A DNA stretch of 64,000 nucleotides from Candidatus Krumholzibacteriota bacterium (GTDB lineage: Bacteria > Krumholzibacteriota > Krumholzibacteriia > JAJRXK01), in NCBI GenBank assembly GCA_029262065.1, contig JAJDAC010000027.1:310001-374000 (forward strand), in the 5' to 3' direction. Both the position numbers and the translations under genes were made by a program. The notes below the pieces were generated by a model. It saw only the letters and a list, made by a program, of their open reading frames with translations, was not told the DNA's origin and made no database searches. Shown in pieces: positions 53,452-61,605 of this stretch; position 1 is the stretch's first letter; each line of letters starts with the position of its first letter.

Positions 53452-54834
53452 TCAGATATTCGATGTCACTTCTTGTTGCAGGTCACGAAGCTCACCGCGA
53501 AAGCCGGGATCACTTTCGTTCAGGTTGCCGATCTTCTGCCACGCGTGGTGCACGGTAGTGTGATCGCGATTGCCGAACTTCCGGCCGATCTGAGTCAACG
53601 ACGCCTTGGTGTTTTCGCGACAGAGATACATCGCAACCTGACGTGCGTGCGCGACAGGTTTGGTTCGCAACCTTGATCGCAGCAGGTCCAACGAAACACC
53701 GTAGTAGATCGAAACCAGTTTGACGATCTCAGCCAGCGAAGGCTCTTTGTTGGGGCGACGTCGGCTGATGAACGTGCCCAACACCTCTCGCGCCATGTCC
53801 AGGTGGATCTCGCTGCCGGTCAGGCTGGCAAAGGCCAGCAAGCGGATAAGGGCGCCTTCAAGCTCGCGAATGTTGTTTTTCACGCTTTCCGCGATCAGAA
53901 CCAACACGTCGTCGGGAATGAAGATATCTTCCTTCTCCACCTTCTTCTTCAGGATCGCTATTCGCGTTTCCAGGTTCGCTGGTTGGAGATCGGTGATCAG
54001 CCCCCATTCGAAGCGACTGCGGAGACGTTCTTCCAGCGTGGGAATTTCGCGTGGGGGACGGTCGCTGGTGACGACCATTTGCTTGTTCGCATCGTAGAGC
54101 GCATTGAACGTGTGAAAGAATTCCTGCTGCGTGCTTTCCTTGCCCGCGAGAAACTGCACGTCATCGATCAACAAAACGTCGACGTTGCGATAGCGATCCT
54201 TGAACTCGAAGGTGCGGCTCGTCCGAATGGACTGGATGAGTTCGTTCATGAAGTTCTCGGCCGAAACGTAGTGCACGACCGCGCGCGGATTCTGACGCAA
54301 CACGCGGTTGCCGATTGCCTGCATGAGATGGGTCTTGCCCAGACCCACGCCGCCGTAGAGAAACAAAGGGTTGTAGGCCTGCGCCGGGTTCTCGGCCACC
54401 GCCTGGCAAGCTGCATGGGCCAGGCGATTGTTGTCGCCTACCACGAAGTTGCGAAAGACGTAGCGTGGGTTCAGGCCGGCATCTCGCGGCTGGCGCAGGA
54501 CCGGCTCGTCACGCACCTCGGGCGCGGGCGCGGTGGCCGCGGGCACCGTATCGAAGCTGGACATGGCCGTGGCGTTCTCGGTCCCGACCTGGATATCGAC
54601 ACTGACCGTCTCGCCCAACGTGCTCTGGGCACACCCCGCCAGGGTGTCGAAATGGTGTTCGGTAAGCCAGTCCACGAAGAACTGATTGGGCCCCTCGATC
54701 GCCAGCGTCTGGCCGTCGAACGAAACAAACCTAGTCTGCGCGAACCAGGTCTGGAAAGTCTGTTCGTTGACTTTTTGTCGGACGGTGGTGAGAACTCTAT
54801 CCCAAACCGTCGATGGTTGTTCTTTGGGGCTCAT
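53452..54834 (-). CDS. dnaA: chromosomal replication initiator protein DnaA
   Basis: 460 residues from ATG 54834. Domain I (TVWDRVLTTVRQKVNEQTFQTWF) leads through a short linker to the AAA+ ATPase: Walker A LYGGVGLGKTHLMQAIGN and Walker B VDVLLIDDVQFLAGK. Domain IV has the DnaA-box-binding helix-turn-helix and the signature RDHTTVHHAWQKI. DnaA opens oriC. Its own upstream gap also carries DnaA-box-like sites, suggesting autoregulation and a bipartite origin. Confidence 0.98.
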   Translation of the reverse strand: MSPKEQPSTVWDRVLTTVRQKVNEQTFQTWFAQTRFVSFDGQTLAIEGPNQFFVDWLTEHHFDTLAGCAQSTLGETVSVDIQVGTENATAMSSFDTVPAATAPAPEVRDEPVLRQPRDAGLNPRYVFRNFVVGDNNRLAHAACQAVAENPAQAYNPLFLYGGVGLGKTHLMQAIGNRVLRQNPRAVVHYVSAENFMNELIQSIRTSRTFEFKDRYRNVDVLLIDDVQFLAGKESTQQEFFHTFNALYDANKQMVVTSDRPPREIPTLEERLRSRFEWGLITDLQPANLETRIAILKKKVEKEDIFIPDDVLVLIAESVKNNIRELEGALIRLLAFASLTGSEIHLDMAREVLGTFISRRRPNKEPSLAEIVKLVSIYYGVSLDLLRSRLRTKPVAHARQVAMYLCRENTKASLTQIGRKFGNRDHTTVHHAWQKIGNLNESDPGFRGELRDLQQEVTSNI

Positions 54835-55377
54835 AACCGGGTCTCATATCGAAATGAATGCATGGAATACGTCTTAGACACACGAGACCGCCGTCCACAA
54901 ATGTGGAAAAGTCCCTAAACCACTTTAATTTAACGAATTACGCAGCCGGACACGGGGTTTTCACAGTACTTATCCCCACACGGTCTGGGCGGGGAAAACC
55001 GGGCGTCAGCGGAAGCAAGTTATCCCCGACGGCCAGGCGGCAAACGGTATCACCGGCCTCGCGAGGCGAGCAAGACCCATTTTCCCGAGCCCTCCAGGTG
55101 GGTCATAAGGACTTGAAAAACATAGCATTAAGGAAAAAAGAAAATCGTCCTGCGGGGTCTGTAGGGGTGCCCCCTCTGGGCAGGTATACATAGACTTCAA
55201 AATGGGTTGACGCCAAGTTCTGCTCGACCTAGTGTGTATCGGTTCTATGTGGAAACATACATATATAGATCTCTGACTTCCGAACGACTAACGGGTGAAG
55301 ATCAGAGTCGACGTACTTCGAGATGGCCGTAAAAAGGTCGTCGAAAACACCGCCGAAATAGGCGGCTTGGAGCTATC
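54835..55377. other. dnaA-rpmH intergenic region, second part of the candidate origin
   Basis: 543 bp between divergent dnaA and rpmH with no gene. DnaA-box-like sites are TGTGGAAAA (54902-54910) and TTATCCCCA (54970-54978), one mismatch each. TTATCCCCG (55020-55028) and TGTGGAAAC (55248-55256) have two. AT-rich DNA lies at about 55113-55146. A CCTG/CAGG hairpin with an inner AGGGG/CCCCT stem spans about 55149-55184. A frame within this region on the minus strand is not credible. Confidence 0.65.
55207..55235 (+). promoter_or_regulatory. putative promoter for rpmH
   Basis: TTGACG (55207-55212), 17 bp, then TAGTGT (55230-55235): five of six and four of six matches to the sigma-70 hexamers. 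It is oriented toward rpmH, about 140 bp upstream of its start. A DnaA-box-like TGTGGAAAC lies just downstream. Confidence 0.4.
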
Positions 55378-55512
55378 GTGAAGCGTACCTACCAACCCAG
55401 CAGAATCAAGCGGAAGCGCGATCATGGCTTTCGCAAGCGGATGTCGACCAAGAGTGGTCGCGCCGTGTTGAACCGACGTCGCGCCAAGGGGCGGAAGAAG
55501 CTCAGCGCCTGA
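55378..55512 (+). CDS. rpmH: 50S ribosomal protein L34
   Basis: 44 residues from GTG 55378, with GGAG 6 nt upstream. The sequence starts [20 protein letters not shown], and the rest ([20 protein letters not shown]) matches L34 along its whole length. It is the first gene of the rightward rpmH-rnpA-yidD-yidC unit that flanks dnaA in most bacteria. Confidence 0.97.
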   Translation: MKRTYQPSRIKRKRDHGFRKRMSTKSGRAVLNRRRAKGRKKLSA

Positions 55513-55567
55513 TCGCCGACTTCATAATCCCCGTCGATCTGCCCTCTGTCGATCCGCCGCAGGCACC

Positions 55568-55921
55568 GTGAACGGTACGATCAAGACCCGAGGTCAATTC
55601 CAGCGGGTTTACAACTCGGGCAACAAATCGGTCGGCCGTTACCTTGTGGTATTCGCTCTTCCTTCCCCCGACATAGACGGCGACGGGTCCGAGCTCTTGG
55701 TCGGGGTGGTCGCGAGTCGCAAGGTGGGAAACGCCGTCAGGCGGAACCGGGCCAAGCGTCGCCTCCGCGCGGCCTTCAGGTCGGTTCGGTCGAGCATAGT
55801 ATCGCCAGCGTGGGTCGTTTTGGTTTCACGCGCGGCCGCGGCCGACGAAGTAGCCAATTCGAAAGACGTGGCCGAGGAAATGGATCGTCTGTTGCGCAAA
55901 ATGGGGCTCGTTCAGTGTTGA
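55568..55921 (+). CDS. rnpA: ribonuclease P protein component
   Basis: 117 residues from GTG 55568. RnpA binds the catalytic RNase P RNA and helps mature the 5' ends of tRNAs. The conserved features are FQRVYNSGNKSVGRYLVVFA, VGVVASRKVGNAVRRNRAKRRLRAAFR with the RNR motif, and WVVLVSRAAA. It follows rpmH by 55 nt and its stop overlaps the yidD start. RNase P RNA itself is not in the window. Confidence 0.95.
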   Translation: MNGTIKTRGQFQRVYNSGNKSVGRYLVVFALPSPDIDGDGSELLVGVVASRKVGNAVRRNRAKRRLRAAFRSVRSSIVSPAWVVLVSRAAAADEVANSKDVAEEMDRLLRKMGLVQC

Positions 55922-56190
55922 ACCGTTGGCTCACGCGTCTTCTGCTTACGTTGATCGGTGTGTATCGCGCTGTACTTTCACCTTTGCTTGGCCCCACCTG
56001 TCGCTACGTGCCCTCTTGTTCGTCGTATGCGGCAACGGCAATTGAGCGTTTCGGTCCTTTTCGTGGAACCCGGATGGGTATTGGGCGAGTGTTCCGGTGT
56101 CATCCCTGGGCAAAGGGCGGCGATGATCCGGTACCACCGCAGTCACCTACGCCATCGCCCGAGCAATCGATCCTACGTTCTGGTCACTGA
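55915..56190 (+). CDS. yidD: membrane protein insertion efficiency factor YidD
   Basis: 91 residues if started at GTG 55915 (TTG 55918 is equally possible); the frame is open to 55810 within rnpA. The core YRAVLSPLLGPTCRYVPSCSSYA and ATAIERFGPFRGTRMGIGRVFRCHPWAKGG is fully conserved, including the three Cys. YidD helps Sec/YidC membrane insertion at the inner membrane. It overlaps the rnpA stop and precedes yidC by 18 nt. Confidence 0.93.
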   Translation: MLNRWLTRLLLTLIGVYRAVLSPLLGPTCRYVPSCSSYAATAIERFGPFRGTRMGIGRVFRCHPWAKGGDDPVPPQSPTPSPEQSILRSGH

Positions 56191-56208
56191 CCCGAGGAAA
56201 CCTGCTTA

Positions 56209-58014
56209 ATGGACAAGCGGACTCTGCTGGCTTTCGCGCTCATGTTCGTGGTGCTCATCGGATGGAATCTGGTGTTTTCGCCGCCGCCGCCCGAAACGGA
56301 CGATCAATCGGCGCCGTCAGAGGTGCCAACCGAACAGTTCGAAGCGCCTCCAACTGTTTCCCAGACAACGCCTGCGACCCCACCCGAGACCACCACCACG
56401 GTTGAGCCACCGGTCGAGCGCGTGGTGCAGGGCGGACAGGGTTCGTTCGTGCCCGCCAGCGCCGAGATCGGCGTGCCTATCCAGGTCCACACCGATCTCT
56501 TCACCGCGCAGATCGATCCCGTGGGTGGCGACATTCTGGGATGGCAGCTCGCGCAGTTCGCACTGGCCGATGGTTCGGCGGTCGACCTGGTCCCGTCGCG
56601 GTCTCTGTTGTCGAATACCGAACGAGCGCATGCGCTTGCGGTGTTGTTCGACGATCGTCGAGTGGACCTTGGCCGCGTGGAATTTCGCGTCAACCGCCGT
56701 TCGATTGCTCTGAGCGTCGACGAACCCCAGGCGCAGCTGGTTCTCGAGGCCGACGCACCAAACGGTGACCGTGTGCGATTGGTGTACGAATTCGATAACA
56801 GCCGCTACGGCTTCGACGTGGACTTTCAGTACGAATCGAAGGATGCCCTGGTGTCACCGCGAGGGCTGGAGGTTGCCTGGCCCGGCGGTATCTCCAACAC
56901 CGAACCCGATAGCTCGCGTGAGTACCAGGAGTTCAAGGCCGCGGCCCGCGTCGGCGAAGACGTGCACAAGAAGAAGTTCGGCGACCTACGCAAGGACGGT
57001 GGGGCGAAGGGTCGCGCGCAGTACGAAGGCTCGTTGGGTTGGGCCGGTGTGCTCAGCCAATACTTCCTGTCGCTCGTGGTGCCCAGTGAATCCAAGCCTG
57101 GGGTCGTGCGTTTCGACGGTGACGCGGCGCGACACATCCAGACGTTCTCGGCCGAGATGAGCATGGCGCGTTCGCCGCAGTCTTCGGTTTCCTACGGCGT
57201 GTTCATGGGACCTATCGACGTAGACGCGCTGGCCCACTTCGATCAGGACCCGTTTAACGCCCAGGTGGCTTCCGGCGTCGTCGACATGGGCTTTGCATTG
57301 TTTCGGCCGGTGTCCATGGGTGTGCTGGTCGCGCTCAAGTTTCTGTACGGCATCATTCCGAACTACGGATTCGTCATCATCATTTTCTCGGCGCTCACCA
57401 AGCTGCTGTTCTACCCGCTTACCAAGAGCAGCACGCAGAGCATGAGAAAGATGCAGGACATCCAACCCCAGTTGGCGCGGCTGAAGGAAAAGCACAAGGA
57501 CGATCAGCAGGCGCAAAGCCAGGAGATGCTGAGGCTCTATAAAGAGAACGGCATCAATCCCGCCGGCGGCTGTCTTCCCTTGCTGGTGCAGATGCCGGTG
57601 TTCTGGGCGCTGTTCACGATTCTGCGCAAGACCATCGAGCTACGCCAGGCCGACTTCATGCTATGGATGACCGACCTGAGTCAGCCCGATGTCCTGGCGC
57701 GACTTCCGTTTTCGCTGCCGATCCTGGGAGACAAGCTTTGCTTGCTACCGTTCCTGATGGCCGCGGGTATGTGGTGGCAGACGAAGATCTCCTCGTCGGG
57801 CACGCCGGCCGTCGGTGGTGGCATGATGGCGCAGCAGGCGAAGATGATGGGAACGCTCATGCCCATCATGATGTTCGTCATGTTCTACAACAGTCCATCG
57901 GGGCTGGTGTTGTACTGGTTTGTGAACACCGTGCTCACGGCGGCGCAAACGTGGCGCATACAAAGCAAGATGAAGAACCCGGTAGATCTCACCCCGCAGG
58001 CCGAGCCGGCCTGA
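56209..58014 (+). CDS. yidC: membrane protein insertase YidC
   Basis: 601 residues with a GAGG ribosome-binding site. The N-terminal helix (TLLAFALMFVVLIGWNLVF) is followed by the large periplasmic beta-sandwich domain of Gram-negative YidC (about residues 75-350). The C-terminal five-helix insertase region includes YGIIPNYGFVIIIFSALTKL, FYPLTKSSTQSMRKMQDIQP and GGCLPLLVQMPVFWALF, then YNSPSGLVLYW. The periplasmic domain supports a diderm organism. It inserts membrane proteins with or without SecYEG. Confidence 0.97.
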   Translation: MDKRTLLAFALMFVVLIGWNLVFSPPPPETDDQSAPSEVPTEQFEAPPTVSQTTPATPPETTTTVEPPVERVVQGGQGSFVPASAEIGVPIQVHTDLFTAQIDPVGGDILGWQLAQFALADGSAVDLVPSRSLLSNTERAHALAVLFDDRRVDLGRVEFRVNRRSIALSVDEPQAQLVLEADAPNGDRVRLVYEFDNSRYGFDVDFQYESKDALVSPRGLEVAWPGGISNTEPDSSREYQEFKAAARVGEDVHKKKFGDLRKDGGAKGRAQYEGSLGWAGVLSQYFLSLVVPSESKPGVVRFDGDAARHIQTFSAEMSMARSPQSSVSYGVFMGPIDVDALAHFDQDPFNAQVASGVVDMGFALFRPVSMGVLVALKFLYGIIPNYGFVIIIFSALTKLLFYPLTKSSTQSMRKMQDIQPQLARLKEKHKDDQQAQSQEMLRLYKENGINPAGGCLPLLVQMPVFWALFTILRKTIELRQADFMLWMTDLSQPDVLARLPFSLPILGDKLCLLPFLMAAGMWWQTKISSSGTPAVGGGMMAQQAKMMGTLMPIMMFVMFYNSPSGLVLYWFVNTVLTAAQTWRIQSKMKNPVDLTPQAEPA

Positions 58015-58037
58015 CCCTCCAACGCGGAAGAACTTTC

Positions 58038-58664
58038 ATGAGGCGCAGAGTCCGACGTACGTACACTCGACCATCACCCAAGCCAACAGTGGTGATCGCT
58101 GAGAACAAGCCAACAGCCGTGGAGCCCATTGCGAGAATGGGGATCGAGCCGTCCCGGGCGAAACCGCGGCAGGAGTACGTGCCCACCGAAAGCGACAACG
58201 ACGCAATCGTCGATGTCGTCACCCGTGTGCTCGATGCGTTGGATGTGGGTTATGAGGTGGAGTTCGAACACGAGTCGTACCAGCGTGTGTTCATCTCGTT
58301 GGAGCGAGGCGAGGCGGGCATGCTTATCGGCCGTCGGGGTAACGCCATCGAGGCCCTGGAACATCTCCTGGGGCGGATGGTGTCGCAGGTGGTTGGGCAT
58401 CTGGTACCCGTGCAGGTCGACGTGAACGAATATCGCCAGAAGCTCGAAGAAGAGATGCAGCAGATGGCCCGCGATATCGCCGCCAAGGTTCTTGAGCTCG
58501 GCGAAGACCATCACCTCGAACCCATGAACTCCCGCGATCGTCGCACGGTCCACCTGGCGATCGAAGACATCGAGGGAGTCGAGACGTTTACCCTGGGCGA
58601 AGGGGCCGCGCGACACATCGTGGTGGCTCGCCTGGACGACGCATCGAATTCGTCCGATGAATAG
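58038..58664 (+). CDS. jag: Jag/KhpB RNA-binding protein (KH and R3H domains)
   Basis: 208 residues from ATG 58038; the frame runs open to 57663 within yidC. The KH domain has MLIGRRGNAIEALEHLLGRM (GxxG loop); the R3H domain has MNSRDRRTVHLAIEDIEGV and TFTLGEGAARHIVVA. The N-terminal Jag_N domain of firmicute proteins is missing and replaced by a basic, Pro-rich tail. KhpB proteins bind RNA and affect cell shape and division. It follows yidC by 23 nt; rsmG comes next with no mnmE between. Confidence 0.93.
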   Translation: MRRRVRRTYTRPSPKPTVVIAENKPTAVEPIARMGIEPSRAKPRQEYVPTESDNDAIVDVVTRVLDALDVGYEVEFEHESYQRVFISLERGEAGMLIGRRGNAIEALEHLLGRMVSQVVGHLVPVQVDVNEYRQKLEEEMQQMARDIAAKVLELGEDHHLEPMNSRDRRTVHLAIEDIEGVETFTLGEGAARHIVVARLDDASNSSDE

Positions 58665-58717
58665 CGGCGTCGACTGAGCGCCGTCTTTTTCACCAAAATA
58701 GTTGTAGGTACCAACCA

Positions 58718-59368
58718 TTGACCGGTGATCCGGGGCTACGGGCAGCAATCGAGGGTTGTGGTCGCGTGGCGCCTGACCTGGTGGATCGGTTGGTGTCGTA
58801 CGGTGAGGATCTTCTGCGTTTCAACCGCGGGCAGAACCTGATCAGTCGGCGCCTGTCGACAGCTGCCGTGGCCAAGATCGTGGTGGAGCCGGCGCTGGCC
58901 GCCCTTGCCCTCTCGGGCGAGTTTCCCATTTCCGATGGTGATCACGTCCTGGACCTCGGTTCTGGTGCGGGTTTGCCTGGAATTCCTTTCGCCATGTCGC
59001 GCCCGGATGTTGTCGTCGTCCTGCTTGAGCGACGGGCGAGCCGGTGCCAGTTCCTGAATCGCGAAAAGATGGCCTTGGCGCTCGACAACACGTCGGTTCT
59101 CTGTGGCGATGCCGTCGACCTGGGCTCGATCGAGCCCTGGGTAGGTTCGTTCGCGGCAGTATTCATGAAGGCGCTGGCCCCACGACCAGCCGCGCTATCG
59201 ATGGCCCGGCCGTTCCTGGCGGCCAATGGCCTGGCGGTAATCTTCTCTTCGGCCGAGTCTGCCGCCACGGACAGCGAAGAATCCCACGACGGTTGGGGCG
59301 GCGTGACCACCGTATCGGTGGAGGGGTCCGACACTGTTCTCGAGGTCTGGCCCGCCCGGTCCGCCTAA
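58718..59368 (+). CDS. rsmG: 16S rRNA (guanine527-N7)-methyltransferase
   Basis: 216 residues from TTG 58718, a rare start; no ATG or GTG fits the N-terminus better. Motifs are FNRGQNLISRR near the N-terminus, DLGSGAGLPGIPFA (SAM-binding motif I), LLERRASRCQFLN, then FMKALAPRPAAL with a Lys in the active-site region. RsmG (GidB) methylates G527 of 16S rRNA. It sits next to parAB, as in many genomes, and is followed by the parS array. Confidence 0.93.
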   Translation: MTGDPGLRAAIEGCGRVAPDLVDRLVSYGEDLLRFNRGQNLISRRLSTAAVAKIVVEPALAALALSGEFPISDGDHVLDLGSGAGLPGIPFAMSRPDVVVVLLERRASRCQFLNREKMALALDNTSVLCGDAVDLGSIEPWVGSFAAVFMKALAPRPAALSMARPFLAANGLAVIFSSAESAATDSEESHDGWGGVTTVSVEGSDTVLEVWPARSA

Positions 59369-59417
59369 GGCGCCCTGTTGGCATTTCAGACTGGAACACA
59401 ACGCCCCCCCAGGCCAA

Positions 59418-59637
59418 CGTTTCACGTGAAACATTGTTCGGAAGGGCGATGTTTCTCGTGGAGCATTGTTCGGCAGGGCCATGTTTCACGTGGAACATTG
59501 TTCCGCGTGGCGATGTTTCACGTGGAACATTGTGCCCCCGCCCGGGGCTCGTCGGTCGATGTTTCACGTGGAACATTGTGCCGCATGTTTCACGTGAAAC
59601 ATGAGAGGTGGGGCAACCCGGTGTTCCACGTGAAACC
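59418..59637. repeat. parS centromere array (seven ParB-binding-site-like 16-mers)
   Basis: Compared with TGTTTCACGTGAAACA, sites lie at 59418-59433 (1 mismatch), 59450-59465 (3), 59482-59497 (1), 59514-59529 (1), 59560-59575 (1), 59586-59601 (exact) and 59622-59637 (2). Spacings of the centres are 32, 32, 32, 46, 26 and 36 bp. The first part is a 32-bp direct repeat including an ATTGTTCxGxxxGGC spacer. It lies directly upstream of parA. ParB would spread from here for chromosome segregation. Frames crossing it are repeat artefacts. Confidence 0.95.
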
Positions 59638-59796
59638 ACCGCGGGACCCGGGCCGGACAACGGAAGGCCAGCTCGACAGGTCGACGGCTCCTGTTGCTAC
59701 GCAATGACTTGGTAAATTGCGCGCCGATAGTATTGCCGCGGCAAAGACCTCTGTGCTCCACTCTCGTCCGTCACCGCAGTCCGACGGAGGAATTCC

Positions 59797-60570
59797 ATGG
59801 GAAAGATCATCGCCATCTCCAACCAAAAGGGTGGAGTGGGGAAGACAACAACGGCGGTAAATCTTGCCGCCAGTCTCGCTGTGAGCGAGTACCGAGTCCT
59901 TCTCCTGGACTTCGACCCCCAGGGCAACGCGACCAGCGGGATAGGCCTGGAAAAGGGCGCGGGGGCAACCAGCTACGAACTTCTGCTCGGCCAAACAAAC
60001 CTTGAGCAGACGCGTCGGGAGACCGGCATTCCCTATTTAGACGCGGTTTCGGCCGATCAGCGCCTTTCTGGCGCCGAAATCGAGCTGGTAGATATGGACC
60101 GGCGAGAGTATTTCCTGTCTCGTGCCCTGGCTCCGATTCAAGCCAAGTACGACTTCATCATCATGGACACACCGCCCAGCCTTGGACTCCTGACCATCAA
60201 TGCACTCACGGCTGCCCAGTCGGTCATGATCCCGATCCAATGCGAATACTACGCCCTTGAGGGCCTGACCCAACTTCTCAACACCGTGCACCTGGTACAG
60301 CGGGGAACGAATCCGGGCCTGCGCATCGAGGGAGTTCTTCTGACGATGTACGACCAACGACTTCGGCTGAGCAATCAGGTGGCAACTGAAGCAAAGGACT
60401 ACTTCGGCGAGACGGTGTACGAAACTGTCATCCCGCGGAACGTGACCCTGAGTGAGAGCCCGAGCTTCGGCAAGCCAGTTATCCTTCACGACGTTCAAAG
60501 CAAGGGCGCGCAGAGCTATCTGCAGTTGGCCCGGGAGGTGATCAAGAATGGCGAAGCGTGCGTTGGGTAG
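59797..60570 (+). CDS. parA: chromosome-partitioning ATPase ParA (Soj)
   Basis: 257 residues. Deviant Walker A KGGVGKTTTAVNLAASLA, Walker B FIIMDTPPSLGLLT, and the segment VMIPIQCEYYALEGLTQLL typical of chromosomal ParA/Soj. It binds DNA non-specifically as an ATP dimer and is released by ParB, moving origins apart. A GGAGG ribosome-binding site precedes the ATG. Its 3' end overlaps parB by 23 bp. Confidence 0.97.
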   Translation: MGKIIAISNQKGGVGKTTTAVNLAASLAVSEYRVLLLDFDPQGNATSGIGLEKGAGATSYELLLGQTNLEQTRRETGIPYLDAVSADQRLSGAEIELVDMDRREYFLSRALAPIQAKYDFIIMDTPPSLGLLTINALTAAQSVMIPIQCEYYALEGLTQLLNTVHLVQRGTNPGLRIEGVLLTMYDQRLRLSNQVATEAKDYFGETVYETVIPRNVTLSESPSFGKPVILHDVQSKGAQSYLQLAREVIKNGEACVG

Positions 60571-61492
60571 GGGACTTTCGGCCCTTCTGGGAGATGCCGT
60601 TACTCCACAACCAATGAACCAGATGCCCACCGGCGAGGGCCCGGTCCCCATGGGGCCGCCTATGCTGGGAGACCGCGAAGCGCTTACGCTGCCCCTTGAG
60701 AGCGTTTCAGGCAATCCCGATCAGCCCCGTAAAGCCTTCGATGACAATGCATTGGAAGAGCTTGCGCAAAGCATCCGAGCCAACGGAATTCTCCAGCCCA
60801 TCCTGGTCCGGCGAAAAAGGCCAGGAAGCGGCACCAGCTACGAGGTGATCGCCGGAGAGCGAAGGCTCCGTGCGGCACATCTCGCGGGCCTGGACGTAAT
60901 ACCGGCCCTTGTCTGCAGCATGGAGGAGCAGGAGGCGTTCAAGCTGGCCCTGCTCGAGAACATCCAGCGCGAGGATCTGAACGCGATCGAGGAAGCGGAG
61001 GCCTATCGCCGGCTGATGGATGACCTGGGGGCGACCCACCAGGAAATGGCGGACATGCTCGGCAAGAATCGCAGCACGATTACCAACATTCTGCGCCTTC
61101 TCACGCTGGAAGAACCCATCAGGGAACTGGTCAAAACCGAGCAACTGTCCATGGGCCATGCGCGATGCCTACTAGCTGTTAGTGAGCCCACGGACCGATT
61201 GAGCCTGGCCAAGGAAGTCGTCAGTTCCGGCATTCCAGTGCGCATGCTCGAAAAACGGATCCAGAAATTGCTTGGAGACAATCGTCCCGGAGGATCCGGC
61301 AAATCCCGCCGAAAGACAAACTCCGCGGAGGCCGTGGCCGTAAGGGAATTCGAGACTCGGTTGGAGCACCATCTTGGCAGCCCGGTGTCGATTCAGCGGC
61401 GCGCCAAAAAGGGAAAGATCGAGATTCGTTTCTTCTCTGATGAGGAGCTGGAAAGAGTGCTGGAGCGTTTGGGAATCTCCAGCCAGTTGTAG
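60548..61492 (+). CDS. parB: chromosome-partitioning protein ParB (Spo0J)
   Basis: 314 residues. The N-terminus AKRALGRGLSALLGD is diagnostic. The CTPase/ParB domain has DQPRKAFDDNALEELAQSIRANG, then VIAGERRLRAAHLAGLD (the GERRxRA motif), followed by LALLENIQREDLNAIEEAEAYRRL. The helix-turn-helix TIAD-like segment is MADMLGKNRSTITNILRLL. The C-terminal dimer domain is short and Lys-rich. It acts on the parS array just upstream of parA. Confidence 0.97.
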   Translation: MAKRALGRGLSALLGDAVTPQPMNQMPTGEGPVPMGPPMLGDREALTLPLESVSGNPDQPRKAFDDNALEELAQSIRANGILQPILVRRKRPGSGTSYEVIAGERRLRAAHLAGLDVIPALVCSMEEQEAFKLALLENIQREDLNAIEEAEAYRRLMDDLGATHQEMADMLGKNRSTITNILRLLTLEEPIRELVKTEQLSMGHARCLLAVSEPTDRLSLAKEVVSSGIPVRMLEKRIQKLLGDNRPGGSGKSRRKTNSAEAVAVREFETRLEHHLGSPVSIQRRAKKGKIEIRFFSDEELERVLERLGISSQL

Positions 61493-61605
61493 ATGGTGTG
61501 GACAATGCGAAAACGTTATAACTCATTATCAAATAACAACTTTCTGCTACAACACGGCAGATATACCCATGTTATCCACGCTCTTCCCCAACGCGAAATA
61601 CGCCC
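61493..61605. promoter_or_regulatory. AT-rich gap between parB and the LytM-like gene
   Basis: 113 bp that are clearly more AT-rich than the surroundings, with TTATAAC-type stretches and a one-mismatch DnaA-box-like TTATCCACG at 61572-61580. It probably carries the promoter of the LytM-like/bactofilin pair. No strong ribosome-binding site precedes ATG 61606. Confidence 0.4.

Noticed and set aside
55141-55190. CCTG/CAGG hairpin in the dnaA-rpmH gap as a terminator
   Set aside because: Read leftward it has a T-rich tail, but no leftward gene lies upstream; more likely part of origin or promoter structure.
59418-59637. CRISPR-like regular direct repeats with spacers
   Set aside because: The repeats are perfect or near parS palindromes next to parAB, the spacers are themselves repeated, and no cas gene is present.
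59378-59707. Open frames on both strands with repeated HVKH/HVEH peptides
   Set aside because: They are translations of the parS palindromes; no ribosome-binding site or family, and both strands are equally open.
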